Part shown: positions 17,037 through 28,039 of the stretch, piece by piece
Position numbering within the stretch: position 1 is the stretch's first letter
How the letters are laid out: each line of letters opens with the position of its first letter
Assembly: GCF_002752675.1 (NCBI RefSeq)
Contig: NZ_CP024608.1
Location: forward strand, 3,286,001 to 3,350,000
Direction of reading: 5' to 3'
From: Massilia violaceinigra
GTDB taxonomy: Bacteria > Pseudomonadota > Gammaproteobacteria > Burkholderiales > Burkholderiaceae_D
DNA: 64,000 nucleotides
Made by a program: the position numbers and the translations under genes
Notes under the pieces: generated by a model
What the model was told of the DNA's origin: nothing
The model's input: the letters and a program-made list of their open reading frames with translations, nothing else
Databases searched by the model: none

Positions 17037-17083
17037 GGGGCGCGGTCAGTCATCCTGGGTGAGGGGAGCGGGGGCGGTCGCGG

Positions 17084-18694
<1,611 letters not shown>

Positions 18695-18830
18695 GGTAAA
18701 ACAGTGCCTCAGTCAGGTTTGGCGTTGATGTGCCAATGATAAGCGAGTTTGTTTCCTGCCATCCCTAGAAAAGAGACGGATAAGGCATCTTACTCCAGAG
18801 CATTAACTTGGCGCGCAGCACAGGAGAAAC

Positions 18831-19478
18831 TTATTCGATCAACTGGTTTTTGATCGCATAGTGCGTCAATTCGGCACTGTTCTTCAGTTTCATCTTGACA
18901 AGCAGGCGCGAGCGGTATTCGCTGATGGTCTTTACCGACAGCGACAATTCCTTGGCGATCGCCCCCACCGTCTTGCCGGAAGCGATCATGGTCAGGGTCT
19001 GGTATTCGCGGTCCGACAAGCTGTCGTGCAGCGGCGTGTCGTGGTTCTCGCCGACCGCGCTGGCCAGTTCCTGGGCCAGGGCCGCGCTGACGTACTTTTG
19101 CCCGCTGGCGACCTGGCGGATGGCGGTGACCAGTTCGCGCGGGGCGCTCTGCTTGGTCAGGTAGCCGGCCGCGCCGGCCTTGAGCGAGCGGATCGCGTAC
19201 TGGTCTTCGCGGTGCATCGACAGCATCAGCACGGCCAGTTCGGGATGCTCCTTCTTGACCAGCTTGAGCACCTCGATGCCGCTGCGGTCGGGCAGGGAAA
19301 TGTCGAGCAGCATGACGTGGCACTTGGCCTTGCGCACATGCTTGATCGCGTCGATCCCGTCTTCGGCTTCGCCGGCGACGATGATGTCGGGCGACTCGGC
19401 CAGGATTTGTTTCAAGCCTTCGCGCACGATCGCATGATCGTCGGCGATGAAGACCCGGATGATGGCTTTGTCGGTCAT
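18831..19478 (-). CDS. NarL/LuxR-family response regulator
   Basis: A 215-residue regulator with a receiver domain (FIADDHAIVREGL; phospho-acceptor Asp in MLLDISLPDRSG; Lys in GYLTKQ) and a C-terminal LuxR-type helix-turn-helix (LSDREYQTLTMIASGKTVGA, then LSLSVKTISEYRSRLLVKM). It follows the histidine kinase gene by 9 bp and is certainly its partner. This type of regulator activates or represses transcription as a dimer. The divergent RTX gene at 20883 is a possible target. Confidence 0.94.
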   Translation of the reverse strand: MTDKAIIRVFIADDHAIVREGLKQILAESPDIIVAGEAEDGIDAIKHVRKAKCHVMLLDISLPDRSGIEVLKLVKKEHPELAVLMLSMHREDQYAIRSLKAGAAGYLTKQSAPRELVTAIRQVASGQKYVSAALAQELASAVGENHDTPLHDSLSDREYQTLTMIASGKTVGAIAKELSLSVKTISEYRSRLLVKMKLKNSAELTHYAIKNQLIE

Positions 19479-19487
19479 TGCAGCTTC

Positions 19488-20669
19488 TTACTCGGTTCGG
19501 GTGGCGCCGGGCGCCGGTGGTTCAACAGGGGCCGGTGCGTGCGGCCCCGCGCTGTCATGCTCGTTGGTTTCATCCTCCATTATCCTCGCTCTGGCCGAAC
19601 TGAGCTTAATTTTGATGGTCACGACCGTGCCGCCGCCGGGCGCATCGGCCAGGGTCATGGTCCCGCCCAGCGCCTGGGCCCGCTCGCTCATGCCGCGCAG
19701 GCCGAACGATTGCGGTTTCTGGCGGTCGGCCTGGGCGATGCCGGCGCCGTTGTCGGCAATCGTCAAGACGATGTGCTGGCGCAGCAATTGCAGGCGCACC
19801 CCGACCCGGCTGGCGTGCGCATGCTTGGCGATATTGGTCAGCGCTTCCTGGAAAATCCGGAACAGCGCCGTCGCATGGTCCAGGTGCAGGTCGATTTCCT
19901 TCTCCGGACAGGTGAAGCTGCAGGCGATGCCGTTCTGTTTTTCGAATTCCTTGACCTGCCATTCGAGCGCGGCGACGATGCCGAAATCGAGCATCGACGG
20001 GCGCAGGTCGAGCGAAATGCGGTGCACCGCGTCGATGGTGCGGTCGACCAGCGAGTCGACATAGGCGGCGCGCTCGGCCAGCTGCGGCTGGTCCGGCGGC
20101 AGGCGCTGGGTCAGCATCATCAGGGCCATCTTGATGGCGGTCAGGTTGCCGCCCAGGTCATCGTGGATTTCGCGCGCGATGCGGGTGCGTTCCTGTTCCT
20201 TGACGTGTTCCAGGTGGGCGGCCAGCTCGGCCAGGCGGGCGCGCGAGCGCGTCACTTCCAGCTGTTCGAGCTTGCTGGCCGTGATATTGGTCATCAAGCC
20301 TTCCCAGTGCACGCTGCCCGGGTGTTCGGGCATGGCGCGCGGGGTCGAGCGCAGGTTGATCCATTTCTGGTCCTTGTATTCGTGGATCCAGACCCGGCCC
20401 TCCCAGTTCCAGCCGGACAGGCTGGCGGCCGAGGCGTGCATGGCGTCGAGGTAGCTCTTGCGGTCTTCGGGCAGGATCAGTTCGATGAAGCGTTCGGGTT
20501 CGGCCTGCAGCTCGACGGCGGACAGGCCGAGCAGGGCGGCGCAGCCATCGCTGACATAGGGGAACGCCACCCGGCCATCCGGGTGCAGTTCGAACTGGTA
20601 CACCAGCGCCGGAGTATTGCTGACGAAGGCCTTCATGGCGTGGGCGATGGTGGGGGGAACTGGGCTCAT
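19488..20669 (-). CDS. PAS-domain sensor histidine kinase (NarX/HisKA_3 type)
   Basis: 393 residues from the ATG at 20669; a TTG one codon earlier is the only alternative nearby. A PAS-like sensor domain (about 15-130) is followed by a HisKA_3 dimerisation domain with the phospho-histidine in RIAREIHDDLGGNLTAIKM and an HATPase_c domain (IFQEALTNIAKHA, then IADNGAGI and FGLRGMSERAQALGG). No transmembrane segment is seen, so the sensor is cytoplasmic. The C-terminal tail of about 35 residues is Pro/Ala-rich. It is paired with the LuxR-type regulator directly downstream. Confidence 0.93.
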   Translation of the reverse strand: MSPVPPTIAHAMKAFVSNTPALVYQFELHPDGRVAFPYVSDGCAALLGLSAVELQAEPERFIELILPEDRKSYLDAMHASAASLSGWNWEGRVWIHEYKDQKWINLRSTPRAMPEHPGSVHWEGLMTNITASKLEQLEVTRSRARLAELAAHLEHVKEQERTRIAREIHDDLGGNLTAIKMALMMLTQRLPPDQPQLAERAAYVDSLVDRTIDAVHRISLDLRPSMLDFGIVAALEWQVKEFEKQNGIACSFTCPEKEIDLHLDHATALFRIFQEALTNIAKHAHASRVGVRLQLLRQHIVLTIADNGAGIAQADRQKPQSFGLRGMSERAQALGGTMTLADAPGGGTVVTIKIKLSSARARIMEDETNEHDSAGPHAPAPVEPPAPGATRTE

Positions 20670-20808
20670 CAAGGGGCGGCGGAGGAAGAATGCCTGGAAT
20701 CATACGGGAAAAACGGCGGGGTCTGCCGTACCTTTGCGCGCCGCATGCGCGGCCGGCGAAGGGCTCGTTTCATTGCTGACAAGCTAGCTAAACCTTTTTA
20801 CAACCAAT

Positions 20809-20848
20809 GTAAGAATTAATCTTGACGATTAGTAAGAATTTCTATAAA
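20809..20848 (+). promoter_or_regulatory. Candidate promoter/operator of the RTX gene
   Basis: The gap is AT-rich, unlike its surroundings. GTAAGAATT occurs twice as a direct repeat (20809-20817 and 20832-20840), 23 bp or about two helical turns apart. A TTGACG (20822-20827) and a TATAAA (20843-20848) resemble a sigma-70 promoter, but the 15-bp spacing is short. The gene's own AGGA ribosome site is at 20871-20874. Confidence 0.45.
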
Positions 20849-20882
20849 ACAATGTATTTACAAAATTTACAGGATTAAATTC

Positions 20883-23800
20883 ATGGCAAATTCCATCGTC
20901 GGCGATAGTGGCAATAATTTCCTGCCTGGTACCTGGGGTGACGATCTCATGGAGGGCAAGGGAGGCGCTGACATGCTGCATGGCGTCGATGGCAACGATA
21001 CCCTGATCGGCGGCACCGGCGACGACACCATCGACGGTGGCCCGGGCAGCGATACGGTCGTGTTCAACCGGGGCGACGACCAGGACACCCTGCGCGCATT
21101 CGGCACCGGGCCCGGCATGCACGACCGCCTCGTGTTCGGCGCCGGCATCGCGCCGGCCGACATCTATCTGCAGCGCCTCGGCCCCAACCTGTACATCGAA
21201 CTGCGCGGCACCATGGACCGCATCCTGGTCGAGCGCTTCTTCGACCGCCCCCAGAACATTGACGGCGTGCCGATGCAGCAGGGCGCCATCGAGCAGATCG
21301 TATTCGCCGACGGCATGCAGTGGAACCGCGACACCATCCTGACCCGGCTGGCGCTCGACACCACGCCGCTGACAACCCTGGGCGAGCTGGACGACCGTTT
21401 TTACGCTTACGGCAATGTGGACGCCGGCGCCGGCAACGACACGGTGGACGGCCACGCCGCCTACATGGCTGGCGGCGCGGGCGACGATGTCCTGACCAAT
21501 GTCGGCGGCCCGAATGGGACGGTGCTGCTGGGCGGCTCCGGCAACGACCTGATACAGGCGGGTCCGAGCGACGATGTGCTCGACGGCGGCAGCGGCAACG
21601 ATAGCCTGGATGGAGGCGCCGGCAACAATACCTATCTGTTCAGTCGCGGCTGGGGTGAGGATCGCCTGCAATTGGCGTCGCCACAGAGCTGGGAGCAGAC
21701 CCACCACAACATCGTGCTGGCCGACGTACTGCCGGGCGGCATTGCGCTGGTGCGTTCCGCGCAAGGCATGGGTAACGATTTGCTGATCACCCTCAGGGGC
21801 GGCGGGGACAGCCTGACTGTGGCCGACTTTTTCTCGCACCGCGGCATCACCAGCATTACCTTTGCCGACGGCACCGTCTGGAATTCCAACGATATGGAGC
21901 TGGCCAGCATGCGCCCCATGATGCCCGACGTGGTCGGCAGCAGCGCCCCGGACACGCTGTACGGCAGCTGGGAGAGCGATATGCTGTCCGGCGGCGAGGG
22001 CGACGACCACCTGTCGGGCATGGATGGGGGCGATGTCTTGATCGGCGGAAATGGCAATGACTTCCTGAGCGGCGGCAATGGCGACGACACCCTGATTCCG
22101 GGCGCCGGCTTCGACCACCTCGAACCGGGTGCGGGCAACAACATGATTCTGTTCGGGCGCGAGAATGGCCAGACGGTACTGCTGTCCGGCCCGCTCAACG
22201 ATACCCGCAACACGGTCGTGATGGGGGCCGATGTGCGCCCGTCCGATGTCAGCCTGGCGGCCCAAGGCTCGCATCAGGTGCTGCTGCGCATCGCCGGCAG
22301 CAACGCGACGCTGCAAATGGACTTCGTTCCCGAACCCCTGCCGGCCGGACCGGCCCAGTGGCGCTTGCCGGCGCAGTTGCAGTTCGCCGACGGCACCCGC
22401 TGGGACAGTGCCAGGCTGATCGAGATGAGCCTGACCCAGACCGGCGACGAGGGCAATAATGTGCTGGAGGGCTACCCCGAGCGCAATGACCGGATCGACG
22501 GCAAGGGTGGCCACGACATGCTCAACGGCTGGAGCGGCGACGACCTGCTGTACGGGCGCGACGGCAACGATCATCTCGACGGCGGCGACGGCAACGATAG
22601 CCTCGACGGCGGCGCGGGCGACGACATGCTGTTCGGCGGCATCGGCAACGATCTTCTGCGCGCCGGTGCGGGCAACGATTTCCTGGTCGGCGGCGCCGGC
22701 GAGGATACGTATGTCTTCAACCTCGGCGATGGCGTGGCGTTGGTCGACGAAATGTCCTATAACGGCGGGCCGGGCAATGTGTTGCAGTTCGGTGCCGGCA
22801 TCACGGCCACCGACCTGCGCTTTGTCAAGGCGGACACCGAACAGCACATCTATTACGGCGCGACCGGCCAGATCAAGCTGTTCAATCGCGGCGTGGGTTT
22901 CGACCGCATCGACTTTGCCGACGGCACCTCCACCACCATCGGCCAGCTGAACGGGCACGCGCCAGTGCTGCAGACCCCGCTGAACGATGCCGATGTGCGC
23001 GTCGGCAGCCCGTTCACGCTGCAGATCAAACCAGGCATCTTTACCGATGTCGATGCGGGTGACGTGCTCACCTACAAGGCCGCGCCCGCTGCCGGCGGCG
23101 CCTTCCCGTCCTGGTTGTATTTCGACGCAGTCAACGCCATCTTCGTCGGCACGCCGGGCAACACCGACGTGGGCAGCTTCGAGGTGCTCGTCACCGCCAC
23201 CGATAAAACGGCGCGCTCGGCCACCGACACCTTCAGGATGACGGTCGCCGCCGCCAACGTGTCCCCGACGCTAGTCTGGTCGGGCGGCAATGTCACGCTC
23301 AAGGAAGGGGAGGGTTTTTACCAGCGCCTGCCGGACTTCAAGGATGCCAACCCGGGTGACGTGCTCAGCATTGTACTGAGCAGCGCGGACGGCAGCCCTC
23401 TGCCGACATGGATGGCGCACGATGTCGCCCAGTACGGCCTGACGGGCAGCGCCGGTTACGACAAGGCCGGCACCTACGGTATCCGGGTCACGGCAACCGA
23501 CCAGGGTGGCCTGTCCGCCGTCAGCACGTTTGACGTGATCGTGAGCGACGTCAACCGCGCCCCCGTGCTGGCCAAGGCGCTTCCTGATGCGGCCGCGAGC
23601 GCCGCCACGGCCTTCGCACTCACCATTCCAGCGGGCAGCTTCAGCGACCCGGACCAGGGTGATGCGCTCACGCTCACGGCCAAGCTGGCCAGCGGCGCGG
23701 CGCTGCCGTCATGGCTCAAGTTCGACGCCGCCAGCGCCACCTTCAGCGGCACGCCCGGCCACGCCGACAGCGCCGTGCTCGACATCACCGTGAGCGCTAC

Positions 23801-25775
23801 CGACCAGGGCGCCATGGCGGCCAGCGACGTGTTGCGCCTGACGGTGACCGACGTCAATGTGGCGCCGACCGTCTCCGCGCCGGCCAATGGCGGCAGCGTA
23901 GCCGAAGGCAAGGCATTCTCGGTGTCCGCACCGGTTTTCCAGGACGCCAATCCGAACGATGTGCTCAACGTCGTGGTGACCCGCGCCGACGGCAGCGCGC
24001 TGCCGGCGTGGATGTCGTACAGCCCGGCGACGGCCACCATCAACGGCACGGCCGGCTACAACGATAGCGGCAGCTATGCGCTCAAGGCCACCGCGACCGA
24101 CAAGGGCGGCCTGACGGCATCGAGCCTGTTCAACATTACCGTCGCCAATACCAACCGCGCGCCGGTGCTGGCGGCGCCACTCGCGCCCAAGACGCTGGCC
24201 GACGGCGTGGCCTTCAGCTACAGCGTGCCGGCGGCGACCTTTACCGATCCGGACCTGGGCGATACCGGCAGCTACAGCGCCGGCGCGTTGCCGGCGTGGC
24301 TGTCGTTCAATGCGACAACGCGCACCTTCAGCGGCACCCCGGCGTCCAGCGACGCCGGCAGCAGCAACGTCATCGTGCGCTACACCGACGCCGGCGGCCT
24401 GGCGGCGACGGCGACCCTGGCGCTGACCATCACGCAGACTCCGAGCGTGACGCTGACCGGCACGGCCGGCGACGATATCCTCACCGGCAAGGCGAACAAC
24501 GACACCCTGTTCGGCCTGGGCGGCAACGACCGTCTCGACGGCGGCTATGGCGCCGACAGCATGGCTGGCGGCAAAGGCAACGATACCTACATGGTTGGCC
24601 AGGCCGGCGATGTGGTGACCGAAGCGGCGGGCGAGGGTACCGATAGCGTGAGTACCGGCCTGAGCTACGTGCTGCCGGCCAACGTGGAACACCTGACCCT
24701 GACCGGCGCCGCCGCGGTCAACGGCAGCGGTAACGCGCTGAACAACGCGATCACCGGCAATTACCTCGCAAACGTGCTCGACGGTGGTGCGGGTGCCGAC
24801 ACCCTGGCCGGCAACAACGGCAACGATACGTATTACGCCGATCACGTGGACGACATCATTACCGAGTGGGCTGGCAATGGTTTCGATCAGTTGTTCAGTT
24901 CGGTTACCAAGACGCTGGCGCAAAACGTGGAAGTGCTGACCCTGACGGGCACCCAGGCCATCAACGGCATGGGCAATCCGACCAACAACCTGGTCAAGGG
25001 AAATGGCGCGGACAACACCTTGGGCGGCAACCTGGGCTACGACATCATGCTGGGCGGCGCAGGCAACGACCGGCTCAACGACACGTCGAAAGAGTCGAAC
25101 GTGTTCCATGCCGGTGCGGGCAACGACTCCCTGTCGGGCGGCGTCGCCAGGGAACTGTTCATCGGCGGCGCGGGCAACGACAGCGTCGACGTCCAGACCG
25201 GGGTGGACCTGCTCGCCTTTAACAGGGGCGATGGGCAGGACCAGGTGCTGGCGTTCGGCGGCAACGACGACACGCTCTCGCTCGGCCATGGCATCGTGTA
25301 TGCCGACCTGGCCCTGAAAAAGGTGGGTGCCGCGCTGGTGCTGACGATGGGCGCGAGCGACCAGATCACCTTCACGAACTGGTACGGTTCCAGCGGCGGC
25401 AGCGTGTCGACCTTGCAGGTGGTGACCGCCGGCGGCGCTGATTACGTGCCCGGTTCGGCCAGCGCGATCAACGACAACAAGGTCGAGCTGTTCGACTTTG
25501 CCGGTCTGGTCGCTCAGTTCAACCAGGCGCGCATCGCCAACCCGGCGTTGACCAGCTGGAGCATGGCGGCCTCGCTGGCGGCGTTTTCGCGCGGCGGCAG
25601 CGATAGCGCGGCCATCGGCGGCGACCTCGCTTACCACTATGCGGTGGACGGCGATCTGTCGGCGGTGGGCATGAACGCCGGGCTGACCATCATCGGCAGC
25701 GCGACCTTCGGCAGCGGCATGCAAACGCTGCTGGCCGGCAGCGCGCTGGCCGACGGCTCGCCGATGCTGTTCTAA
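20883..25775 (+). CDS. Large RTX/Ig-like repeat protein, probable type I secreted
   Basis: A 1,630-residue protein with no N-terminal signal peptide. Blocks of GGxGxDxxx calcium-binding nonapeptides lie at about 5-60, 180-250, 360-420 and 515-610, alternating with HYR/beta-type segments ending in FADGT-W motifs. Five putative Ig/cadherin-like domains (about 690-1190; recurring APVL, DPD-GD and ATD-GGL motifs) follow, then another RTX block (about 1190-1460) and a C-terminal region (about 1500-1630) rich in Ala/Gly. Such proteins are usually exported by type I secretion and fold in external calcium, acting as adhesins, surface layer or enzymes. No ABC/HlyD secretion genes lie nearby. No catalytic domain was recognised. 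Confidence 0.9.
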   Translation: MANSIVGDSGNNFLPGTWGDDLMEGKGGADMLHGVDGNDTLIGGTGDDTIDGGPGSDTVVFNRGDDQDTLRAFGTGPGMHDRLVFGAGIAPADIYLQRLGPNLYIELRGTMDRILVERFFDRPQNIDGVPMQQGAIEQIVFADGMQWNRDTILTRLALDTTPLTTLGELDDRFYAYGNVDAGAGNDTVDGHAAYMAGGAGDDVLTNVGGPNGTVLLGGSGNDLIQAGPSDDVLDGGSGNDSLDGGAGNNTYLFSRGWGEDRLQLASPQSWEQTHHNIVLADVLPGGIALVRSAQGMGNDLLITLRGGGDSLTVADFFSHRGITSITFADGTVWNSNDMELASMRPMMPDVVGSSAPDTLYGSWESDMLSGGEGDDHLSGMDGGDVLIGGNGNDFLSGGNGDDTLIPGAGFDHLEPGAGNNMILFGRENGQTVLLSGPLNDTRNTVVMGADVRPSDVSLAAQGSHQVLLRIAGSNATLQMDFVPEPLPAGPAQWRLPAQLQFADGTRWDSARLIEMSLTQTGDEGNNVLEGYPERNDRIDGKGGHDMLNGWSGDDLLYGRDGNDHLDGGDGNDSLDGGAGDDMLFGGIGNDLLRAGAGNDFLVGGAGEDTYVFNLGDGVALVDEMSYNGGPGNVLQFGAGITATDLRFVKADTEQHIYYGATGQIKLFNRGVGFDRIDFADGTSTTIGQLNGHAPVLQTPLNDADVRVGSPFTLQIKPGIFTDVDAGDVLTYKAAPAAGGAFPSWLYFDAVNAIFVGTPGNTDVGSFEVLVTATDKTARSATDTFRMTVAAANVSPTLVWSGGNVTLKEGEGFYQRLPDFKDANPGDVLSIVLSSADGSPLPTWMAHDVAQYGLTGSAGYDKAGTYGIRVTATDQGGLSAVSTFDVIVSDVNRAPVLAKALPDAAASAATAFALTIPAGSFSDPDQGDALTLTAKLASGAALPSWLKFDAASATFSGTPGHADSAVLDITVSATDQGAMAASDVLRLTVTDVNVAPTVSAPANGGSVAEGKAFSVSAPVFQDANPNDVLNVVVTRADGSALPAWMSYSPATATINGTAGYNDSGSYALKATATDKGGLTASSLFNITVANTNRAPVLAAPLAPKTLADGVAFSYSVPAATFTDPDLGDTGSYSAGALPAWLSFNATTRTFSGTPASSDAGSSNVIVRYTDAGGLAATATLALTITQTPSVTLTGTAGDDILTGKANNDTLFGLGGNDRLDGGYGADSMAGGKGNDTYMVGQAGDVVTEAAGEGTDSVSTGLSYVLPANVEHLTLTGAAAVNGSGNALNNAITGNYLANVLDGGAGADTLAGNNGNDTYYADHVDDIITEWAGNGFDQLFSSVTKTLAQNVEVLTLTGTQAINGMGNPTNNLVKGNGADNTLGGNLGYDIMLGGAGNDRLNDTSKESNVFHAGAGNDSLSGGVARELFIGGAGNDSVDVQTGVDLLAFNRGDGQDQVLAFGGNDDTLSLGHGIVYADLALKKVGAALVLTMGASDQITFTNWYGSSGGSVSTLQVVTAGGADYVPGSASAINDNKVELFDFAGLVAQFNQARIANPALTSWSMAASLAAFSRGGSDSAAIGGDLAYHYAVDGDLSAVGMNAGLTIIGSATFGSGMQTLLAGSALADGSPMLF

Positions 25776-25816
25776 GCGGCGGCGTCGGCCGGGGAGAATT
25801 GCCGTACACTGGAGCG

Positions 25817-26527
25817 ATGAAAAAGCTCCTGTTCTCCCTGCTTGTATGTCTGTCTGCCCAGCTGTGCCAGGCGGCCGATACCCGTTTCACGGTGGTGACG
25901 GTCGATCCGGCGCGCCAGGACCTGCGCCTGTTTCTTAATGACGAGACCGGCCAGCCTTTCAAGGGCTTCGGCCGCCTGCAGGATTGGCTGCGGGAGCGCC
26001 AGCAGCGGCTGGTATTTGCCGTCAACGCCGGCATGTACCATCCCGGTTTCGCGCCGGTGGGCTTGCATGTGGAAAATGGCAAGGAACTGGCGCCGCTGAA
26101 CCTGGCCGATGGCAAGGGCAATTTTTTCCTCAAGCCGAATGGCGTTTTCTTTTTGACCAAAACCGGGCCCCAGGTGCTCGAATCGACGGCCTACGCGGCG
26201 CAGGCCGCGCAGGTGCGCCTGGCGACCCAGTCCGGTCCGATGCTGGTGATCGACGGCAGGATTCATTCGCGCTTCGAGGCGGACTCACGCTCGCGCCACG
26301 TGCGCAACGGCGTCGGCGTACTCGATGGCAAGGCGATTTTTGTGATCAGCAACGTGCCGGTCACCTTGCACGAATTCGCCACCTACTTCCGCGATACGCT
26401 CCATTGCAAGAACGCCCTGTACCTGGACGGCTCGATCTCGAGCCTGTTCTCGACCGAACTGGGGCGCGCCGACTTCGGCCCGCCGCTGGGACCGATCCTG
26501 GGCGTGGTGGAGCCGGCCACGCCTTGA
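25817..26527 (+). CDS. Exported phosphodiester glycosidase family protein (DUF2233/NAGPA-like)
   Basis: 236 residues. From the ATG at 25817 a clear signal peptide is seen (KKLLFSLLVCLSAQLCQA, cleavage before AD). The start six codons earlier would spoil it. Motifs fit the NAGPA/DUF2233 fold: FAVNAGMYHPGFAPVGL, NFFLKPNGVFFL, ATQSGPMLVIDGRI, RHVRNGVGVLDGKAIFV and NALYLDGSISSLF. Members hydrolyse GlcNAc-phosphodiester or related bonds; the substrate here is not known. It follows the RTX gene by 41 bp on the same strand and could be co-transcribed with it. Confidence 0.85.
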   Translation: MKKLLFSLLVCLSAQLCQAADTRFTVVTVDPARQDLRLFLNDETGQPFKGFGRLQDWLRERQQRLVFAVNAGMYHPGFAPVGLHVENGKELAPLNLADGKGNFFLKPNGVFFLTKTGPQVLESTAYAAQAAQVRLATQSGPMLVIDGRIHSRFEADSRSRHVRNGVGVLDGKAIFVISNVPVTLHEFATYFRDTLHCKNALYLDGSISSLFSTELGRADFGPPLGPILGVVEPATP

Positions 26528-26665
26528 GGCAGGCCTGCCGCGTGCTTCGGCAAGTCCTGCATCAGGCCTTGCGCGCTTTCCTGCGCGCCGCGCCGATCAC
26601 CAGCAGGCGCCCACGCGGCCGCCAGCAAAGTCTGTGCACAGGGAGAAAATCTGTGAAAGTGCGGG

Positions 26666-28039
26666 TTACGTCACGGCCTGCCGAAATGACCGCAGGCGCA
26701 CCTCGAAACCGCATCCCATCCCACGCAGGCCAGGGATCATCCGCACGCTGCCGCCCGCTCGCGCGGCGGCTTGCCTGACGATCGCCAGGCCCAGCCCCGA
26801 ACCGGGGGTATCGTGTCCGCGTCCCCGGTAAAAGCGCTCGAAGATGTGCTCGCGCTGATCTTCCGGAATGCCGGGGCCGTCGTCGGAAAACGACAATATC
26901 AAGGCCGTGTCTTCGTTACGCAAGCGCACGAGTACGCAGCCGCCCACCGGGACATAGCGCAGGCTGTTGTCGAGCAAGTTGGTGACGATCGATTGAAAAG
27001 CGGCGACTTCCACAGACCAGTTCAATGTGTCGGGGGCATCGAGCGACAGATCCATGCGGCGTGCCAGCACATTGGGCATTTGTTGCGCCAATAATTGACG
27101 CACGACGTCCGCGGCATCGACGGTTTCGCATTTGCCAGGCTCCATGTCATCCAGCGTTGCAAGCTCAAGCAACTGCCGGGTCAGGTGCGATGCGCGCGCA
27201 ATGGCCAGATTGAGATTGTCTTGCGCTCGCTGGCGTTCGGCTGGATTTGCCGCCCGCGCAATGACATGCGCTTGCGTCGATATCACCGCCATCGGGGTAC
27301 GCAATTCGTGCGCCGCATCCTGGATGAACGCGCGTTCGCGCTGCGCTTTGCTGCGCAACCTGGCAAGCAGTTCTTCGAATGCCGCCACCAGCGGCCTCAA
27401 TTCCCTATATTTCGGATCCATCCCGATTGGCGACAGGTCGTCACGCTGGCGGGCAGCGATGCGTTCGGCAAGCAGCCGTAACGGCCGCAACCCCTGATGC
27501 ACGGCGAGCCACAAGGGCAGCACGACGCAGGGCAGGGAAATGAGCAGATAGGGAATGAGGCCGCGTCCCAGGCCGCCCAGGGTGGCCGAACGTCGCGGCT
27601 TGGGTTCGGCGATGCGTAGCGACCAGTCGGCCGCGTCACGCTGGTATATCCAGTAAGCGGCGGCGCCGGCCTGGCCCGCTGCCGGCACCAACGCTGCAAG
27701 GGGGCGACTGACCGCCGTGTTCGACGAATAGACCAGGTGGCCCTTGCGGTCCCGTAGCTCGAACACCAGATCGTCTGGCAATTTGTTCGCGTCGTGACGC
27801 ACTTGATTGAGCCAGATCGCCGTGGTGGCGACGGCCGTTTGAACCTGGTCCGGCCGCTCCAGCCGAGCCAGCGCCGCATACAAGGCCGTTCCGACTTTTT
27901 GCACGCCTGAATTCTGGTCCGCGTCTTGCTGGAACTGGATGTATTCATACCCGAGCAGCATGCACCACACCAAAAGAAACGCCATGCCGAGAGCGGCCAT
28001 GACGCGCCGCACCAGCGTCGGACGCCGCCATGGTCTCAT
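26666..28039 (-). CDS. Membrane sensor histidine kinase (QseC/PmrB type)
   Basis: 457 residues. Transmembrane helices at about 14-32 and 168-190 enclose a periplasmic sensor loop of about 135 residues. A HAMP-like linker leads to a HisKA domain with the phospho-histidine in QDAAHELRTPMAVIS, then an HATPase_c domain (LLDNSLRYVP, SFSDDGPGIPEDQREHIFERF, GSGLGLAIVRQAAARAGG). The start ATG at 28039 overlaps the stop of the regulator gene (ATGA), so the two are co-translated. The stimulus is unknown; paralogues answer to metals, peptides or catechol signals. Confidence 0.93.
   Translation of the reverse strand: MRPWRRPTLVRRVMAALGMAFLLVWCMLLGYEYIQFQQDADQNSGVQKVGTALYAALARLERPDQVQTAVATTAIWLNQVRHDANKLPDDLVFELRDRKGHLVYSSNTAVSRPLAALVPAAGQAGAAAYWIYQRDAADWSLRIAEPKPRRSATLGGLGRGLIPYLLISLPCVVLPLWLAVHQGLRPLRLLAERIAARQRDDLSPIGMDPKYRELRPLVAAFEELLARLRSKAQRERAFIQDAAHELRTPMAVISTQAHVIARAANPAERQRAQDNLNLAIARASHLTRQLLELATLDDMEPGKCETVDAADVVRQLLAQQMPNVLARRMDLSLDAPDTLNWSVEVAAFQSIVTNLLDNSLRYVPVGGCVLVRLRNEDTALILSFSDDGPGIPEDQREHIFERFYRGRGHDTPGSGLGLAIVRQAAARAGGSVRMIPGLRGMGCGFEVRLRSFRQAVT

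Noticed and set aside
20900..25300. Short repeated DNA in the RTX gene as a possible CRISPR
   Set aside because: The repeats are in-frame 27-base calcium-binding codon repeats with no regular spacers.
20829..25724. Open frames of 709 and 671 residues antisense to the RTX gene
   Set aside because: Their repeats are complements of the calcium-binding repeats, and no start signal or domain is present.
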